A stretch of DNA of 64,000 nt from Chitinophaga pinensis (GCA_945901065.1 CAMDKI010000002.1:186001-250000), one strand, 5' to 3'. Positions 37,931 to 46,546 are shown, counted from the first letter of the stretch. Made by a program: numbers and translations. The notes: generated from the sequence alone by a model not told the origin.

Positions 37931-37992
37931 GTGTTATGTGGCGAGCTGAAAGCTCGCAGTCAGTAAATCCTCGCGGGAAGCGAGGACTAGAC
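37931..37992 (+). repeat. REP unit 1 (two hairpins)
   Basis: Starts GTGTTATGTG. Hairpin A is GCGAGCT-GAA-AGCTCGC (37941-37957); hairpin B is CCTCGC-GGGAA-GCGAGG (37969-37985); ends ACTAGAC. It is about 90% like unit 2. Confidence 0.9.
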
Positions 37993-38000
37993 AAGAGCAG

Positions 38001-38062
38001 GTGTTATGTGGCGAGCTGGAAGCTCGAAGTTAGTAAATCCTCGCTGGAAGCGAGGACTAGGC
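38001..38062 (+). repeat. REP unit 2 (two hairpins)
   Basis: Same 62-base layout, direct orientation. Hairpin A has one stem mismatch at its outer end (GCGAGCT-GGA-AGCTCGA); hairpin B is CCTCGC-TGGAA-GCGAGG. A ragged partial copy (GACGAGAACTAGACAGG) follows at 38068-38083. Confidence 0.9.
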
Positions 38063-38131
38063 GTAAGACGAGAACTAGACAGGTAAACGTGAATATTTAT
38101 AAAATACATTCTATTTTTGCGAAGCAAAAAA

Positions 38132-38191
38132 CTTGTCCTCGCTTTCAGCGAGGATACCATAACGTTGAGCTTTCAGCTCAACACATAACAC
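38132..38191 (-). repeat. REP unit 3, inverted, just upstream of the transposase gene
   Basis: Inverted copy ending in CACATAACAC. Stem A is GTTGAGCT-TTC-AGCTCAAC: both arms changed together relative to GCGAGCT/AGCTCGC, a compensatory change. Stem B is CCTCGCT-TTC-AGCGAGG. It ends 13 bases before the ATG. Confidence 0.9.
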
Positions 38192-38204
38192 AAGCAAACT
38201 AACA

Positions 38205-38759
38205 ATGTCGGGCGACAGATATGTAATTAGGGCACAAAATGAATTGCACTTTGTAACTTTTACGGTTATCGATTGGATTGATGTATTTACCCGCAAAGAG
38301 CATAAATTCATCATTGTGGATGCTTTGAACTACTGCATAGAACATAAAGGGTTAGAGGTGTTCGGCTGGTGCTTAATGAGCAACCATCTTCATTTAATCA
38401 TTAGAGCAAAGGATGGCATCAACCTTTCAGACCTGATAAGGGATTTCAAAAGACACACTGCTAAAGCCATAATCAAGCAAATAGAAATGGGCGTTGAAAG
38501 CAGAAAAGAATGGATACTAAATCGAATGCAATATCGGGGGAGTTATTTAAAACGCATTGAAAAGTATAAATTCTGGGAAGATAGCAACCATGCAATTTTT
38601 CTTGACCCCATAAAGCCTGATATTATCAAACAGAAACTTAACTATATCCATGAAAACCCTGTAAGGGCTGTAATTGTAGATTCGCCAGAGGAATACATAT
38701 TTAGTTCGGCGCGTGATTATACAGGTTCAAACGGTCTAGCCAAGGTGATACTTATTTAA
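38205..38759 (+). CDS. REP-associated tyrosine transposase (RAYT, Y1/IS200-like HUH enzyme)
   Basis: 184 residues. The HUH metal-binding motif is in SNHLHLIIRA (His-Leu-His). The single catalytic Tyr is probably in LNYIHENPVRAVIV, and the typical C-terminal EEYIFSSARDYTG follows. RAYTs are single-strand DNA nucleases related to IS200/IS605 transposases; they cut and join at palindromic REP sequences and usually exist as one intact copy flanked by REPs. That layout is seen here: two units upstream in direct orientation, one inverted next to the start, and one and a half downstream. The frame is intact, so activity is possible. Confidence 0.93.
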   Translation: MSGDRYVIRAQNELHFVTFTVIDWIDVFTRKEHKFIIVDALNYCIEHKGLEVFGWCLMSNHLHLIIRAKDGINLSDLIRDFKRHTAKAIIKQIEMGVESRKEWILNRMQYRGSYLKRIEKYKFWEDSNHAIFLDPIKPDIIKQKLNYIHENPVRAVIVDSPEEYIFSSARDYTGSNGLAKVILI

Positions 38760-38763
38760 GCAG

Positions 38764-38825
38764 GTGTTATGTGGCGAGCTGAAAGCTCGCAGTTATAAAA
38801 TCCTCGCTGGAAGCGAGGACTAGAC
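38764..38825 (+). repeat. REP unit 4, downstream of the transposase
   Basis: Direct copy starting GTGTTATGTG five bases after the transposase stop. It has hairpins GCGAGCT-GAA-AGCTCGC and CCTCGC-TGGAA-GCGAGG. Confidence 0.9.
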
Positions 38826-38830
38826 AAAAA

Positions 38831-38853
38831 AATCCTAGCTGAAAGCGAGGACT
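38831..38853 (+). repeat. REP half-unit (hairpin B only, decayed)
   Basis: AATCCTAGCTGAAAGCGAGG keeps hairpin B with mismatches (CCTAGCT against AGCGAGG). It lies between unit 4 and the ribH stop codon. Confidence 0.7.
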
Positions 38854-38868
38854 GGGCAAAACAATTAT

Positions 38869-39360
38869 CTAACTCAGCTGCCTTGCCAAATCGGCCATTT
38901 TGATGGCGGCAACGGCTACTTCAACGCCTTTGTTGCCATGCTTGCCCCCTGCCCTATCCAAGGCCTGCTGCTCAGTGTTAGGGGTCAATAAACCAAAAAG
39001 AAAAGGGCGCTTACGCTGAATAGACATAGTGGTAAGCGCTTGAGCTACCGATGTATTTATGTAAATGTCGTGGTCTGTTTCGCCTTTAATAACGCAACCT
39101 AGGCACAGGATAGCGTCAAAGGTATCGCTATCTTCAAGCAATTGGGCGCCACTGGGCAGCTCATAGGCACCAGGTACATACACTACCTTAATATTGTCGG
39201 CATCGCAACCATGCTTCAACAAGGTTTCAACGGCACCTTCCAACAATGGAAAGGTAATATGCTTATTATATTCTGACACCACTATACCGAACGAAAAGTG
39301 CCCGGCGTCGGGCACTTTCTCGGTATCGTAAGTTGATAGGCTTTTTAAATGAGTAGCCAT
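38869..39360 (-). CDS. ribH: 6,7-dimethyl-8-ribityllumazine synthase
   Basis: 163 residues from ATG 39360 (the frame opens further upstream inside the TPR gene). The family motifs SEYNKHIT, VPGAYELP and the catalytic-loop GCVIKGETDHDIYI are present; the last contains the essential His. It joins a pyrimidine and a C4 sugar phosphate to make lumazine, the penultimate step of riboflavin synthesis. It follows the TPR gene by seven bases. Confidence 0.96.
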   Translation of the reverse strand: MATHLKSLSTYDTEKVPDAGHFSFGIVVSEYNKHITFPLLEGAVETLLKHGCDADNIKVVYVPGAYELPSGAQLLEDSDTFDAILCLGCVIKGETDHDIYINTSVAQALTTMSIQRKRPFLFGLLTPNTEQQALDRAGGKHGNKGVEVAVAAIKMADLARQLS

Positions 39361-39367
39361 ACTAAGT

Positions 39368-40039
39368 TTATTGTTTTTGCTCCAAACGGGCCAAGTGCGT
39401 TTCAACGTCCATTGACGGGGCATTGAAATTCGGGTAGTTTTTGTCCAACTTGGTCAACTGTTCAAAAGCCTCTTTGTTATTGCCTTTTGATTCCAAAGCC
39501 AAAGCCGACTTCAACAAAAATGCTGGAGTAGAAAGTTCGTTTTCGCTATGGTTGGCAGCGTCCTTGTAGTATTGGATAGCCTTTTCCATGTCACCTTTCT
39601 CAGCATAAGCATCACCTAATGCACCTAAGGCATATGCACCAATAAGTAAATCGTCGCCATCAAACTGCTGCAGTTGGGCAATTGCGTTGTCAAAATCGCC
39701 AAGGTTTAGGTAGCTCAAACCAGCGTAATAGTGCGCCAATTTACCAGTTTGGGTGCTGCCGTAGTCATTCGCTACCGCAAGAAAACCCACATAATTTGGC
39801 ACTTCGCCGTTCAAAGCTTCATTAAATTTGCCAGCCTTAAAAGCCTCTTGTGCACCAAAAATAGCGTCTTGGGCCTCCAAATTTTGGGTAGGCAAATAAT
39901 ACTGTTGGTAGCCAACAAATGCAATTACCAAAACAAGCACGGCAGCCAAAGCGCCCAATATTACATTTTGATTCTTAGCGAAATCGAATTTCTTTTCATT
40001 TTTTTCCCCTGAAGTTGCTGGGGTTTGTTCAGTTGCCAT
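39368..40039 (-). CDS. Membrane-anchored tetratricopeptide-repeat protein
   Basis: 223 residues. A charged N-terminus is followed by one transmembrane helix (~30-48) and then helical TPR pairs (~60-215; e.g. LAHYYAGLSYLNLGDFDNAI and GAYALGALGDAYAEKGDMEK). The layout matches YfgM-like periplasmic TPR proteins: single N-terminal helix, repeats outside the membrane. It is probably a scaffold or chaperone. It sits between pdhA and ribH on the minus strand. Confidence 0.87.
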   Translation of the reverse strand: MATEQTPATSGEKNEKKFDFAKNQNVILGALAAVLVLVIAFVGYQQYYLPTQNLEAQDAIFGAQEAFKAGKFNEALNGEVPNYVGFLAVANDYGSTQTGKLAHYYAGLSYLNLGDFDNAIAQLQQFDGDDLLIGAYALGALGDAYAEKGDMEKAIQYYKDAANHSENELSTPAFLLKSALALESKGNNKEAFEQLTKLDKNYPNFNAPSMDVETHLARLEQKQ

Positions 40040-40071
40040 GTTGCTTATTGCGTTAAAAAAGTAAAATTGGG

Positions 40072-41067
40072 TTAGTCCTTCAAAAATGGATAATCTTCTT
40101 GCTGATAGATGTGGGTATATAGTTCAGCCGCATCAGGGTAAGGCGATTCCTCCGCAAAATTAACGGCTTCATCAACAATATCCTTAATTTTTTCATCTAT
40201 TTGTTCCAATTGTTTTTCGTTAGCGTATTTTTTGGCTAAGATAGTGGCTTTCACCACTTCAATGGGGTCTTGTTTTTTGTATTCCTCCACTTCCTCTTTG
40301 CTCCTATACTTGGCTGGGTCGCTCATAGAGTGACCTTTGTAGCGGTAGCTGCGTATTTCAAGGAAGGTTGGGCCATCGCCTTTACGGGCCCGTTGCACGG
40401 CTTCGTCAATTGATTCGTGCACATCTTCACACTTCATACCGTTTACCTGCTTGCTCGGCATGTCGTATGCTAGGCCAAGTTTATAAATATCGGTAACGTT
40501 TGATGACCGCGATACCGCAGTACCCATCGCGTAAAAGTTGTTTTCGCAGATAAACACTACGGGCAATTTCCAAAGCATGGCCATGTTAAAGGTTTCGTGC
40601 AAACCGCCTTGGCGCACGGCACCATCGCCCATAAAACACACGCACACGTTATCAGTGCCTTTATATTGCTCGGCAAACGCTATACCTGCACCCAGCGCTA
40701 TTTGGCCACCCACTATACCATGCCCACCAAAAAAGAAATGCTCTTTGCTAAAAAAGTGCATGGAGCCACCTTTGCCTTGGCTGCAACCGGTAGCCTTGCC
40801 ATACAACTCGGCCATAGCCGCCTTAGCTTCGATACCTTTAGCCAATGCTAAGCCGTGGTCGCGGTAGGCGGTAATCACCGGGTCTTGCTTTTTTGTGGCG
40901 CTTATGAGGCCAGCGGCAATCGCTTCCTGCCCAATATACAAGTGGCAAAAGCCCCTTATTTTCTGCTGCCCATACAGCATTCCCGCGCGCTCCTCAAACT
41001 TACGCAACAACACCATCAGCTCATACCACTGCAAGTAGGTGTCTTTTGTTATTTTTGCCTTTGCCAT
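40072..41067 (-). CDS. pdhA: Pyruvate dehydrogenase E1 component, alpha subunit
   Basis: 331 residues from ATG 41067; an upstream in-frame ATG at 41097 lies above the promoter box and is not used. The thiamine diphosphate motif is complete: GDGAVRQGG, then NN in CENNFYAMGT. The phosphorylation-loop YRYKGHSMSDPAKYRSKEE is also present. With PdhB it decarboxylates pyruvate in the pyruvate dehydrogenase complex. No beta-subunit gene adjoins it here, so pdhB lies elsewhere. Confidence 0.95.
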   Translation of the reverse strand: MAKAKITKDTYLQWYELMVLLRKFEERAGMLYGQQKIRGFCHLYIGQEAIAAGLISATKKQDPVITAYRDHGLALAKGIEAKAAMAELYGKATGCSQGKGGSMHFFSKEHFFFGGHGIVGGQIALGAGIAFAEQYKGTDNVCVCFMGDGAVRQGGLHETFNMAMLWKLPVVFICENNFYAMGTAVSRSSNVTDIYKLGLAYDMPSKQVNGMKCEDVHESIDEAVQRARKGDGPTFLEIRSYRYKGHSMSDPAKYRSKEEVEEYKKQDPIEVVKATILAKKYANEKQLEQIDEKIKDIVDEAVNFAEESPYPDAAELYTHIYQQEDYPFLKD

Positions 41068-41085
41068 CCACGGTTCATTTGTCGG

Positions 41086-41093
41086 CAAAATTA
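41086..41093 (-). promoter_or_regulatory. Candidate -7 box for pdhA
   Basis: On the minus strand TAATTTTG fits TAnnTTTG and would start transcription about 13 bases before the chosen ATG at 41067. No clear -33 TTG lies at the expected distance. Confidence 0.45.
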
Positions 41094-41141
41094 CCAAAAT
41101 TCGGCCACTGAAAAAAATATGGTAGCTGGTAAGTACAAATT

Positions 41142-41176
41142 GGTTGCGAGTTACGGGTTACGAGTTGCGAGTTTAC
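41142..41176 (+). repeat. Left heptamer array (RGTTRCG words), inverted partner of 41273-41307
   Basis: Words GGTTGCG, AGTTACG, GGTTACG, AGTTGCG, AGTTTAC. The reverse complement of the right array has the same word family. Confidence 0.85.
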
Positions 41177-41252
41177 TTTGTTGTTTACCATTTATATTGA
41201 TGCTGTAAGTTGACAATACTTAGTAAAACTCATTTTTTAAGGTTTACAATGG

Positions 41253-41260
41253 TACATTTG
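41253..41260 (+). promoter_or_regulatory. Candidate -7 box for recF, between two inverted heptamer arrays
   Basis: TACATTTG fits TAnnTTTG exactly. The predicted start near 41266 puts the right heptamer array in the recF leader. No -33 TTG at 20 bases is seen, only a T-run (41233-41238). Confidence 0.5.
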
Positions 41261-41272
41261 TAATACTGCAAT

Positions 41273-41307
41273 TACAACTAGCAACCCGTAACTCGCAACC
41301 CGCAACT
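41273..41307 (-). repeat. Right heptamer array, ending just before recF
   Basis: In reverse complement the words are AGTTGCG, GGTTGCG, AGTTACG, GGTTGCT, AGTTGTA. It ends seven bases before the recF ATG at 41314. Spacer to the left array: 96 bases, no ORF. Confidence 0.85.
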
Positions 41308-41313
41308 AAACCA

Positions 41314-42411
41314 ATGCACCTTAACTCGCTTGCCATATTGCAGTTTAAAAACTACGGAAAGCTAAAATTGGCTTTTGGCAAGCAAGTGGTGTGCTTTACG
41401 GGTCACAACGGCGCGGGCAAAACCAATTTGCTGGATGCCATTTACTATTGCTGCATGGGCAAAAGCTATTTTCATAGCACCGACCAGCACAACATACAGC
41501 ATGGGCTCGATTTTTTTAGGTTGGATGCCAATATTAAGTTGGACGATGAAGAATTGAAACTGAAATGCGTGTACCAAACAGGCAAACGCAAAGAACTGGA
41601 ACTGAACGAACTGGCCTACGATAGGCTTAGCGACCATGTAGGCCGTTTTCCGGTAGTGATAGTAACACCCGATGATAACATATTAATTAATGGCTCCAGC
41701 GATGAACGCCGCCGCTTTTTGGATATGACTGCTTCGCAAATAGACCAAAGCTATTTGAATGCCCTACAAGCCTATACCCGCATACTTACCCAACGGAATG
41801 CCCTGTTGAAAAAAGCATTGGAAACGGGCAGGCTCGACAAATCGATGCTAACGGTGTACGACGATGAGCTGGCAGTGCACGCCCAATTGATACATCAAAA
41901 ACGCCAGGCATTTATTACCGAACTTACCCCTGATTTTAATAGTGTTTACGCTGCAATTAGTGGCGACCGCGAACAAGTGGGACTGGAATATAGCTCGCCT
42001 TTGAACGAAAAAACGCTGCCCGAAATACTTAAGCAAAACTTTGAGCGCGACCGCGCTATGGGCCGCACCAGCAGCGGCACCCACCGCGACGACTTAGAGC
42101 TGATGATGGATGGCCACACGGTGCGCCGCTTTGGCTCGCAGGGTCAACAGAAGTCATTTCTGATAGCGCTTAAGCTAGCACAATACCAATTGCTTTTCCG
42201 CCACAAGGGCATCAAGCCGTTTTTGTTGTTGGATGATATTTTCGATAAACTGGATGCTGGTCGCAGCGCACGACTGCTGCACCACATCAGCGATAGCTCT
42301 TTTGGGCAAATATTCATTACCGATACCCAGCGCGCCCGCATTGAGGCCATCTTTACCGGCCACCCCAGCCCACCCGAAATATTTGAAGTGGAAGGTGGGG
42401 TGTTGGTGTGA
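41314..42411 (+). CDS. recF: DNA replication and repair protein RecF
   Basis: 365 residues. Walker A is GHNGAGKT (residues 30-37), the ABC signature region GSQGQQKSFLIALKLAQ lies near residue 275, and Walker B LLLDDIFDKLD follows near 310. RecF loads RecA with RecO and RecR at gapped DNA. The protein has the expected length. It is divergent from pdhA; the 246-base gap holds paired heptamer arrays. Confidence 0.94.
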   Translation: MHLNSLAILQFKNYGKLKLAFGKQVVCFTGHNGAGKTNLLDAIYYCCMGKSYFHSTDQHNIQHGLDFFRLDANIKLDDEELKLKCVYQTGKRKELELNELAYDRLSDHVGRFPVVIVTPDDNILINGSSDERRRFLDMTASQIDQSYLNALQAYTRILTQRNALLKKALETGRLDKSMLTVYDDELAVHAQLIHQKRQAFITELTPDFNSVYAAISGDREQVGLEYSSPLNEKTLPEILKQNFERDRAMGRTSSGTHRDDLELMMDGHTVRRFGSQGQQKSFLIALKLAQYQLLFRHKGIKPFLLLDDIFDKLDAGRSARLLHHISDSSFGQIFITDTQRARIEAIFTGHPSPPEIFEVEGGVLV

Positions 42412-42444
42412 GTAACGCAAATCAATAATTAATATCCCTTTTCC

Positions 42445-42452
42445 TATATTTG
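42445..42452 (+). promoter_or_regulatory. Candidate -7 box for the TIGR03032 gene
   Basis: TATATTTG is an exact TAnnTTTG box 25 bases before ATG 42477. It overlaps an upstream TTG start of the same frame, which supports the later ATG. Confidence 0.55.
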
Positions 42453-42476
42453 GGCAACACCCAGTTTTGCAACACC

Positions 42477-43547
42477 ATGAACCAACCACCTGCCCCGTTT
42501 TCGTGCACCTACAACCCGCAGTTGCCCGAGCTGTTGTTTAACCTGAAATGCACCATTGCCATCAGTACTTACCAAGCTGGCAAAGTGGTTTTCATTAGTG
42601 CCGCCGATGACCAGCGACTGGTGCAACTGCCCCGCAACTTCATAGGGGCCATGGGCATAGCCCTTAGCAACGACAAAATGGCCATTGCCACCAAAAACGA
42701 GGTAGTGGTGCTCAAAAACGTGCCAGCCTTGGCACCTACCTACCCTAAAAAACCTGATACTTACGATGCCCTGTTTATGCCGCGGGCTACTTACTATACG
42801 GGACAAGTAGATGTGCACGACCTGCACTATGGCGATAGGGGTCTGTATGCCGTGAACACCTCGTTTTCGTGCCTGAGCTTGATTAATGATGATTATAGCT
42901 TTGAGCCTATCTGGAAACCGGGATTTATTACCGAATACGCCTCAGAAGACCGCTGCCACCTGAATGGGCTGGCCATGGATGGCAACAAACCCAAGTACAT
43001 ATCGGGCCTAGGGTGCAGCAACACACCCCAAGGTTGGCGCGAGAACATTACCAATGGCGGCATTTTGATGGATATTGAGACGGGCGACCTTGTGCTGGAT
43101 AGGGTGCCCATGCCGCATTCGCCGAGGATATATGATGGCAAACTGTATATGCTGCTAAGCGCCACTGGCGAGTTGGTAGAAGCAGATGTAAATACAGGAA
43201 AATATACTTTAATACACAAACTCAAAGGCTTTGCCCGCGGTATGGCCAAGCATGGCGACTACCTGTTTATCGGTTTATCGAAACTAAGGCAAAACTCAAG
43301 CACCTTTAGGCACTTGCCCATAGCGCTGGATGCTAAAGAGGCGGGCATTGTGGTTATACACCTTCCCACGGGCGGCATAGTAGGCCAAATAACCTACCAA
43401 GCATCAGTTGACGAGATATACGACGTGCAGATTATACCCGATAGCATCAGACCCGGCATCATCAACACCGAAGGCATAGAACATAAACTGGGCCTATCTA
43501 TACCCGATGCTACCTACTGGGCGGTGCAACCACCTCCTAAGGAATAA
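42477..43547 (+). CDS. TIGR03032-family (DUF4915-type) beta-propeller-like protein
   Basis: 356 residues from ATG 42477. It begins FSCTYNPQLPELLFNLKCTIAI and contains HDLHYGDRGLYAVNTSFSCL, RCHLNGLAMDGNKPKYISGL and MPHSPRIYDGKLYML, which I recognise as the TIGR03032 family. Repeating short strands suggest a propeller. There is no signal peptide. Function is not known. It follows recF by 65 bases but appears to have its own promoter. Confidence 0.85.
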   Translation: MNQPPAPFSCTYNPQLPELLFNLKCTIAISTYQAGKVVFISAADDQRLVQLPRNFIGAMGIALSNDKMAIATKNEVVVLKNVPALAPTYPKKPDTYDALFMPRATYYTGQVDVHDLHYGDRGLYAVNTSFSCLSLINDDYSFEPIWKPGFITEYASEDRCHLNGLAMDGNKPKYISGLGCSNTPQGWRENITNGGILMDIETGDLVLDRVPMPHSPRIYDGKLYMLLSATGELVEADVNTGKYTLIHKLKGFARGMAKHGDYLFIGLSKLRQNSSTFRHLPIALDAKEAGIVVIHLPTGGIVGQITYQASVDEIYDVQIIPDSIRPGIINTEGIEHKLGLSIPDATYWAVQPPPKE

Positions 43548-43630
43548 TTTTTCATCATATTACCTTGTTATTTACCTATTTGTACTTATATTGTTACCAA
43601 TAATCCTACTTAAACTTTACTTGCTTCACT

Positions 43631-46459
43631 ATGAGAAACAACCAACTCACTTTTAGGGATTTACTATCCCGTTATCAAAGATACACGCGCAAGCTTGCCC
43701 GTGTCTGGAACAACAAAGAGCGCCGGGAATTTTTCCTCAAAAAAATTGACCAGCTTAAGTTTAAGCTAAGCGATATGAGGAACGCTACCCGAACCGCCAT
43801 TGCCGGTGGCGCTATTGCGGTAGGCTTGCTAGGTGCTACTGATGCCAAGGCCCAACAGTTTGCAACTCAAGGTGTGAATCCATTTGGTTTAACATCGGTG
43901 AACTACCAAAACGCTCCGGAATTTGCCGACTTAGATGGAGATGGTGACTTTGATGTATTGACCACGGACGGTTACGGTGCACCTCTTTTTTTTCAAAATA
44001 CCGGCACTGTTACTAGCCCTGCATTTGCTGCACCAGTAAGTAATCCATTCGGTTTGTCAGGCTATCTAGGCAATAATCCTAAGTTGGCTTTGGTTGATAT
44101 TGACGATGACGGCGATTTAGATTTGTTTATAGGCGAGTACAATGGCACCATAAGCTTTTATCAAAATACTGGCACTGCGGCAGCACCAGTATTTACCTCA
44201 GGCGGTAATTTTCCTTTCGGCCTTCAAGGCACAGGTACCTATTATAGCTATGGTGTGTCGCCAGAGTTTGCCGATTTGGATGATGACGGAGACTTTGACT
44301 TATTGCTAACCCAAAATTATTCTATTGTAGCATTCTATTATCAGAATACTGGCGACTCAGCCACAGCAGTGTTTGCCGCGCCTATAACTGGCGCTAGTTT
44401 CGGTCTATATACCAACTATAACGAAAACCCATCGGTGGCTGATATTGATGCTGACGGGGACTTAGATTTGTTCCTTTTTGGTAGTAACAGCCTGCAATTG
44501 AATGAAAATATCGGTACCGTAAGCGTACCTGTATTTGCTGTGCCAGTTGCCAGCCCATTTGGGTTAGATTTTAATGGATTAGGAAATACCGTTGGTGGCT
44601 TTGTTGACCTCAATAATGATGGTAGATTAGATGCTGTGCTTGGGGACAATTCAGGTGCTTTTTATGTTTACTATAGTCATGGCATCACTAGCAGTGTGCC
44701 AGGCAGCATTAGCAGAGTATGCGAAGGCAGCACTGGAACCATTAGCGTTACAGCCGATGAAGAAGATGGAGCAGCTTTAACCATTACCGCGGTTTCGTCC
44801 AATCAATCGGTAGTAGCCGATGCGCAGATTGTAGTTACCGGCACCCAGCCCAATTATCAAGTAAGCGTTACGCCTGTAACTGGCTCTAGCGGTCTTACGG
44901 CAACCATTACCCTTAATATTTCTGATGGTAGTGTAACCATACAGAACTCTTTCAAGGTTGCTATAGAGTCGCCTGCGAATTTCAACATCACTGCATCCGT
45001 TTGCACTGGAGATAGCGCAGTGCTTGGTGCACCTGTCGAGGTGGTTTGGTACGATGCCCCTTCGGGCGGCAACTTACTTGCGGCAACCGATAGCTTTAGC
45101 ACGGGTGCACTTACCCAAGATACCACTTTCTATATCGCTACCATTGATAGCGTATTGCAAATTGATAGCTTGGATTTTAGTATCAGCGCCTTTGCCGATT
45201 ACTCCAACGAAGGAGGCGACAACCGCGCGGGTGTTACCGTTACAAACAACTACGTATACCTCAATGGCGATGATAGTTTGGTGCGTTACTCATTGAACAT
45301 GGCAAACTTTATTGTTTTGCCTCAGCAAGATGGCTTGTTTAGCGACCTTGCTACTGGCCAATTGTATTCGCTTTGGAATGCAACTGACAACCTAGCACCT
45401 GAGGGTACCGATATTGATAGTTTTTGGGTTGACGAGCTAGCTTTGCTGAATGATGTGCTCGATACGGTTTCATTTATTACCCTGAGCACCCCGGTAAAAG
45501 TAGGCGGTGGCTATGCCGATGATGACCAAGGTGGCATTTATGCTGGCGAAGGCTTTGTAGCGCTATACTCTGGCTCTGTTGATAGCAGCGTGTATATCAT
45601 TGAACTACCTTCGGGCCAAGTGACCAACCTTGGGCGTTTAGATTTCTTTGATCGTTCTGAGGCTGAAAACTGGGCTAACTGGGGCTTTGCGAGCCGCTCT
45701 GATAATGGGCAGGTTTCTTTGTATAGCTTCAATCGCAATGCCGATGAAGTATACCGTATTGGTGTGCAAACTGGTATTACCGAAACCGTTTATGCTTTTG
45801 GTGAAGAGCTTACCGATGGTTGCCTTGCATACTCTCCTTGGTTGAACAGGGTTTATTTGGACTGGGAATACGACGTTACCTTCTTTACTGGCGACGAAAA
45901 TGCTGGATATGTTGACGTCATTGGCGGATTAAAAGGTATAGAAAGTGCTTGCCGTGAAGAAGTAACTGTAACGGTAAGTGAAGTATCGTTTACTGATTTA
46001 GTGGTAAACGAAACTGATGGCGATAGCACTGGTTCAGTGATTGTAGATAACGTTTCTGGAGGTACAGCCCCATACACTTACACTTGGAGCAATGGCGAAA
46101 GTACCGCCAGTATTACCGACCTAAACGAAGGAACCTACACTGTAACGGTTACCGATGCCAATGGCTGTAGCAAGTCAGCCACATTTGAAGTTGACAATGT
46201 GGTAGGTATTACTGCCATCAATACATTGGCAGCTAGGTTGTACCCTAACCCAACCACTGGCCAGTTTGTTGTAGAAGTAGACCAAGCCGGCCCAACCCAA
46301 ACAAAAGTAATGGACCTTGCCGGGCGTTTGGTAGTTGCCACCCAAAGCAATGATGGCAAAACCATCAGTCTTGACTTGGGCAACGCTTCGGCTGGTGTAT
46401 ATTTTGTGCACATACAGCAAGACAATGCCAATACCATTAAAAAACTGATTGTTGAGTAA
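43631..46459 (+). CDS. Secreted FG-GAP/VCBS repeat protein with SprB repeat and T9SS tail
   Basis: 942 residues. Order: a basic 48-residue N-terminal extension, a conventional signal peptide (~49-75, ending DAKAQ), FG-GAP/VCBS repeats (~90-350) with calcium-type D-x-D-x-D-x-D loops (ADLDGDGDFDVL, VDIDDDGDLDLF), Ig-like strands, a ~200-residue middle region, one SprB repeat (~790-850, GGTAPYTYTWSNGES), and a T9SS type A tail (RLYPNPTTGQFVVEV, ending KKLIVE). It is probably a calcium-stabilised surface or extracellular protein. The extension (LLSRYQRYTRKLARVWNNKE) is unusual; an alternative ATG at 43775 would remove it. Confidence 0.85.
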   Translation: MRNNQLTFRDLLSRYQRYTRKLARVWNNKERREFFLKKIDQLKFKLSDMRNATRTAIAGGAIAVGLLGATDAKAQQFATQGVNPFGLTSVNYQNAPEFADLDGDGDFDVLTTDGYGAPLFFQNTGTVTSPAFAAPVSNPFGLSGYLGNNPKLALVDIDDDGDLDLFIGEYNGTISFYQNTGTAAAPVFTSGGNFPFGLQGTGTYYSYGVSPEFADLDDDGDFDLLLTQNYSIVAFYYQNTGDSATAVFAAPITGASFGLYTNYNENPSVADIDADGDLDLFLFGSNSLQLNENIGTVSVPVFAVPVASPFGLDFNGLGNTVGGFVDLNNDGRLDAVLGDNSGAFYVYYSHGITSSVPGSISRVCEGSTGTISVTADEEDGAALTITAVSSNQSVVADAQIVVTGTQPNYQVSVTPVTGSSGLTATITLNISDGSVTIQNSFKVAIESPANFNITASVCTGDSAVLGAPVEVVWYDAPSGGNLLAATDSFSTGALTQDTTFYIATIDSVLQIDSLDFSISAFADYSNEGGDNRAGVTVTNNYVYLNGDDSLVRYSLNMANFIVLPQQDGLFSDLATGQLYSLWNATDNLAPEGTDIDSFWVDELALLNDVLDTVSFITLSTPVKVGGGYADDDQGGIYAGEGFVALYSGSVDSSVYIIELPSGQVTNLGRLDFFDRSEAENWANWGFASRSDNGQVSLYSFNRNADEVYRIGVQTGITETVYAFGEELTDGCLAYSPWLNRVYLDWEYDVTFFTGDENAGYVDVIGGLKGIESACREEVTVTVSEVSFTDLVVNETDGDSTGSVIVDNVSGGTAPYTYTWSNGESTASITDLNEGTYTVTVTDANGCSKSATFEVDNVVGITAINTLAARLYPNPTTGQFVVEVDQAGPTQTKVMDLAGRLVVATQSNDGKTISLDLGNASAGVYFVHIQQDNANTIKKLIVE

Positions 46460-46483
46460 TCCTCGATAATAGTTTAGCGCATA

Positions 46484-46517
46484 AAAAGCGGCGGTTCCTA
46501 ACGGAGCCGCCGCTTTT
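46484..46517. terminator. Bidirectional terminator between convergent T9SS cargo genes
   Basis: AAAAGCGGCGGTTCC pairs with GGAGCCGCCGCTTTT across the loop TAAC (one wobble). A- and T-runs on the outer sides let it serve both the plus gene ending at 46459 and the minus gene ending at 46547. Confidence 0.92.
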
Positions 46518-46546
46518 ATTTTTTGTACGCAACTATTAGGTTAAGG

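Noticed and set aside
38205-38759. Reading the RAYT gene as an ordinary IS200/IS605 insertion sequence
   Set aside because: The surrounding two-hairpin REP units, single copy here and lack of defined IS ends fit a RAYT better.
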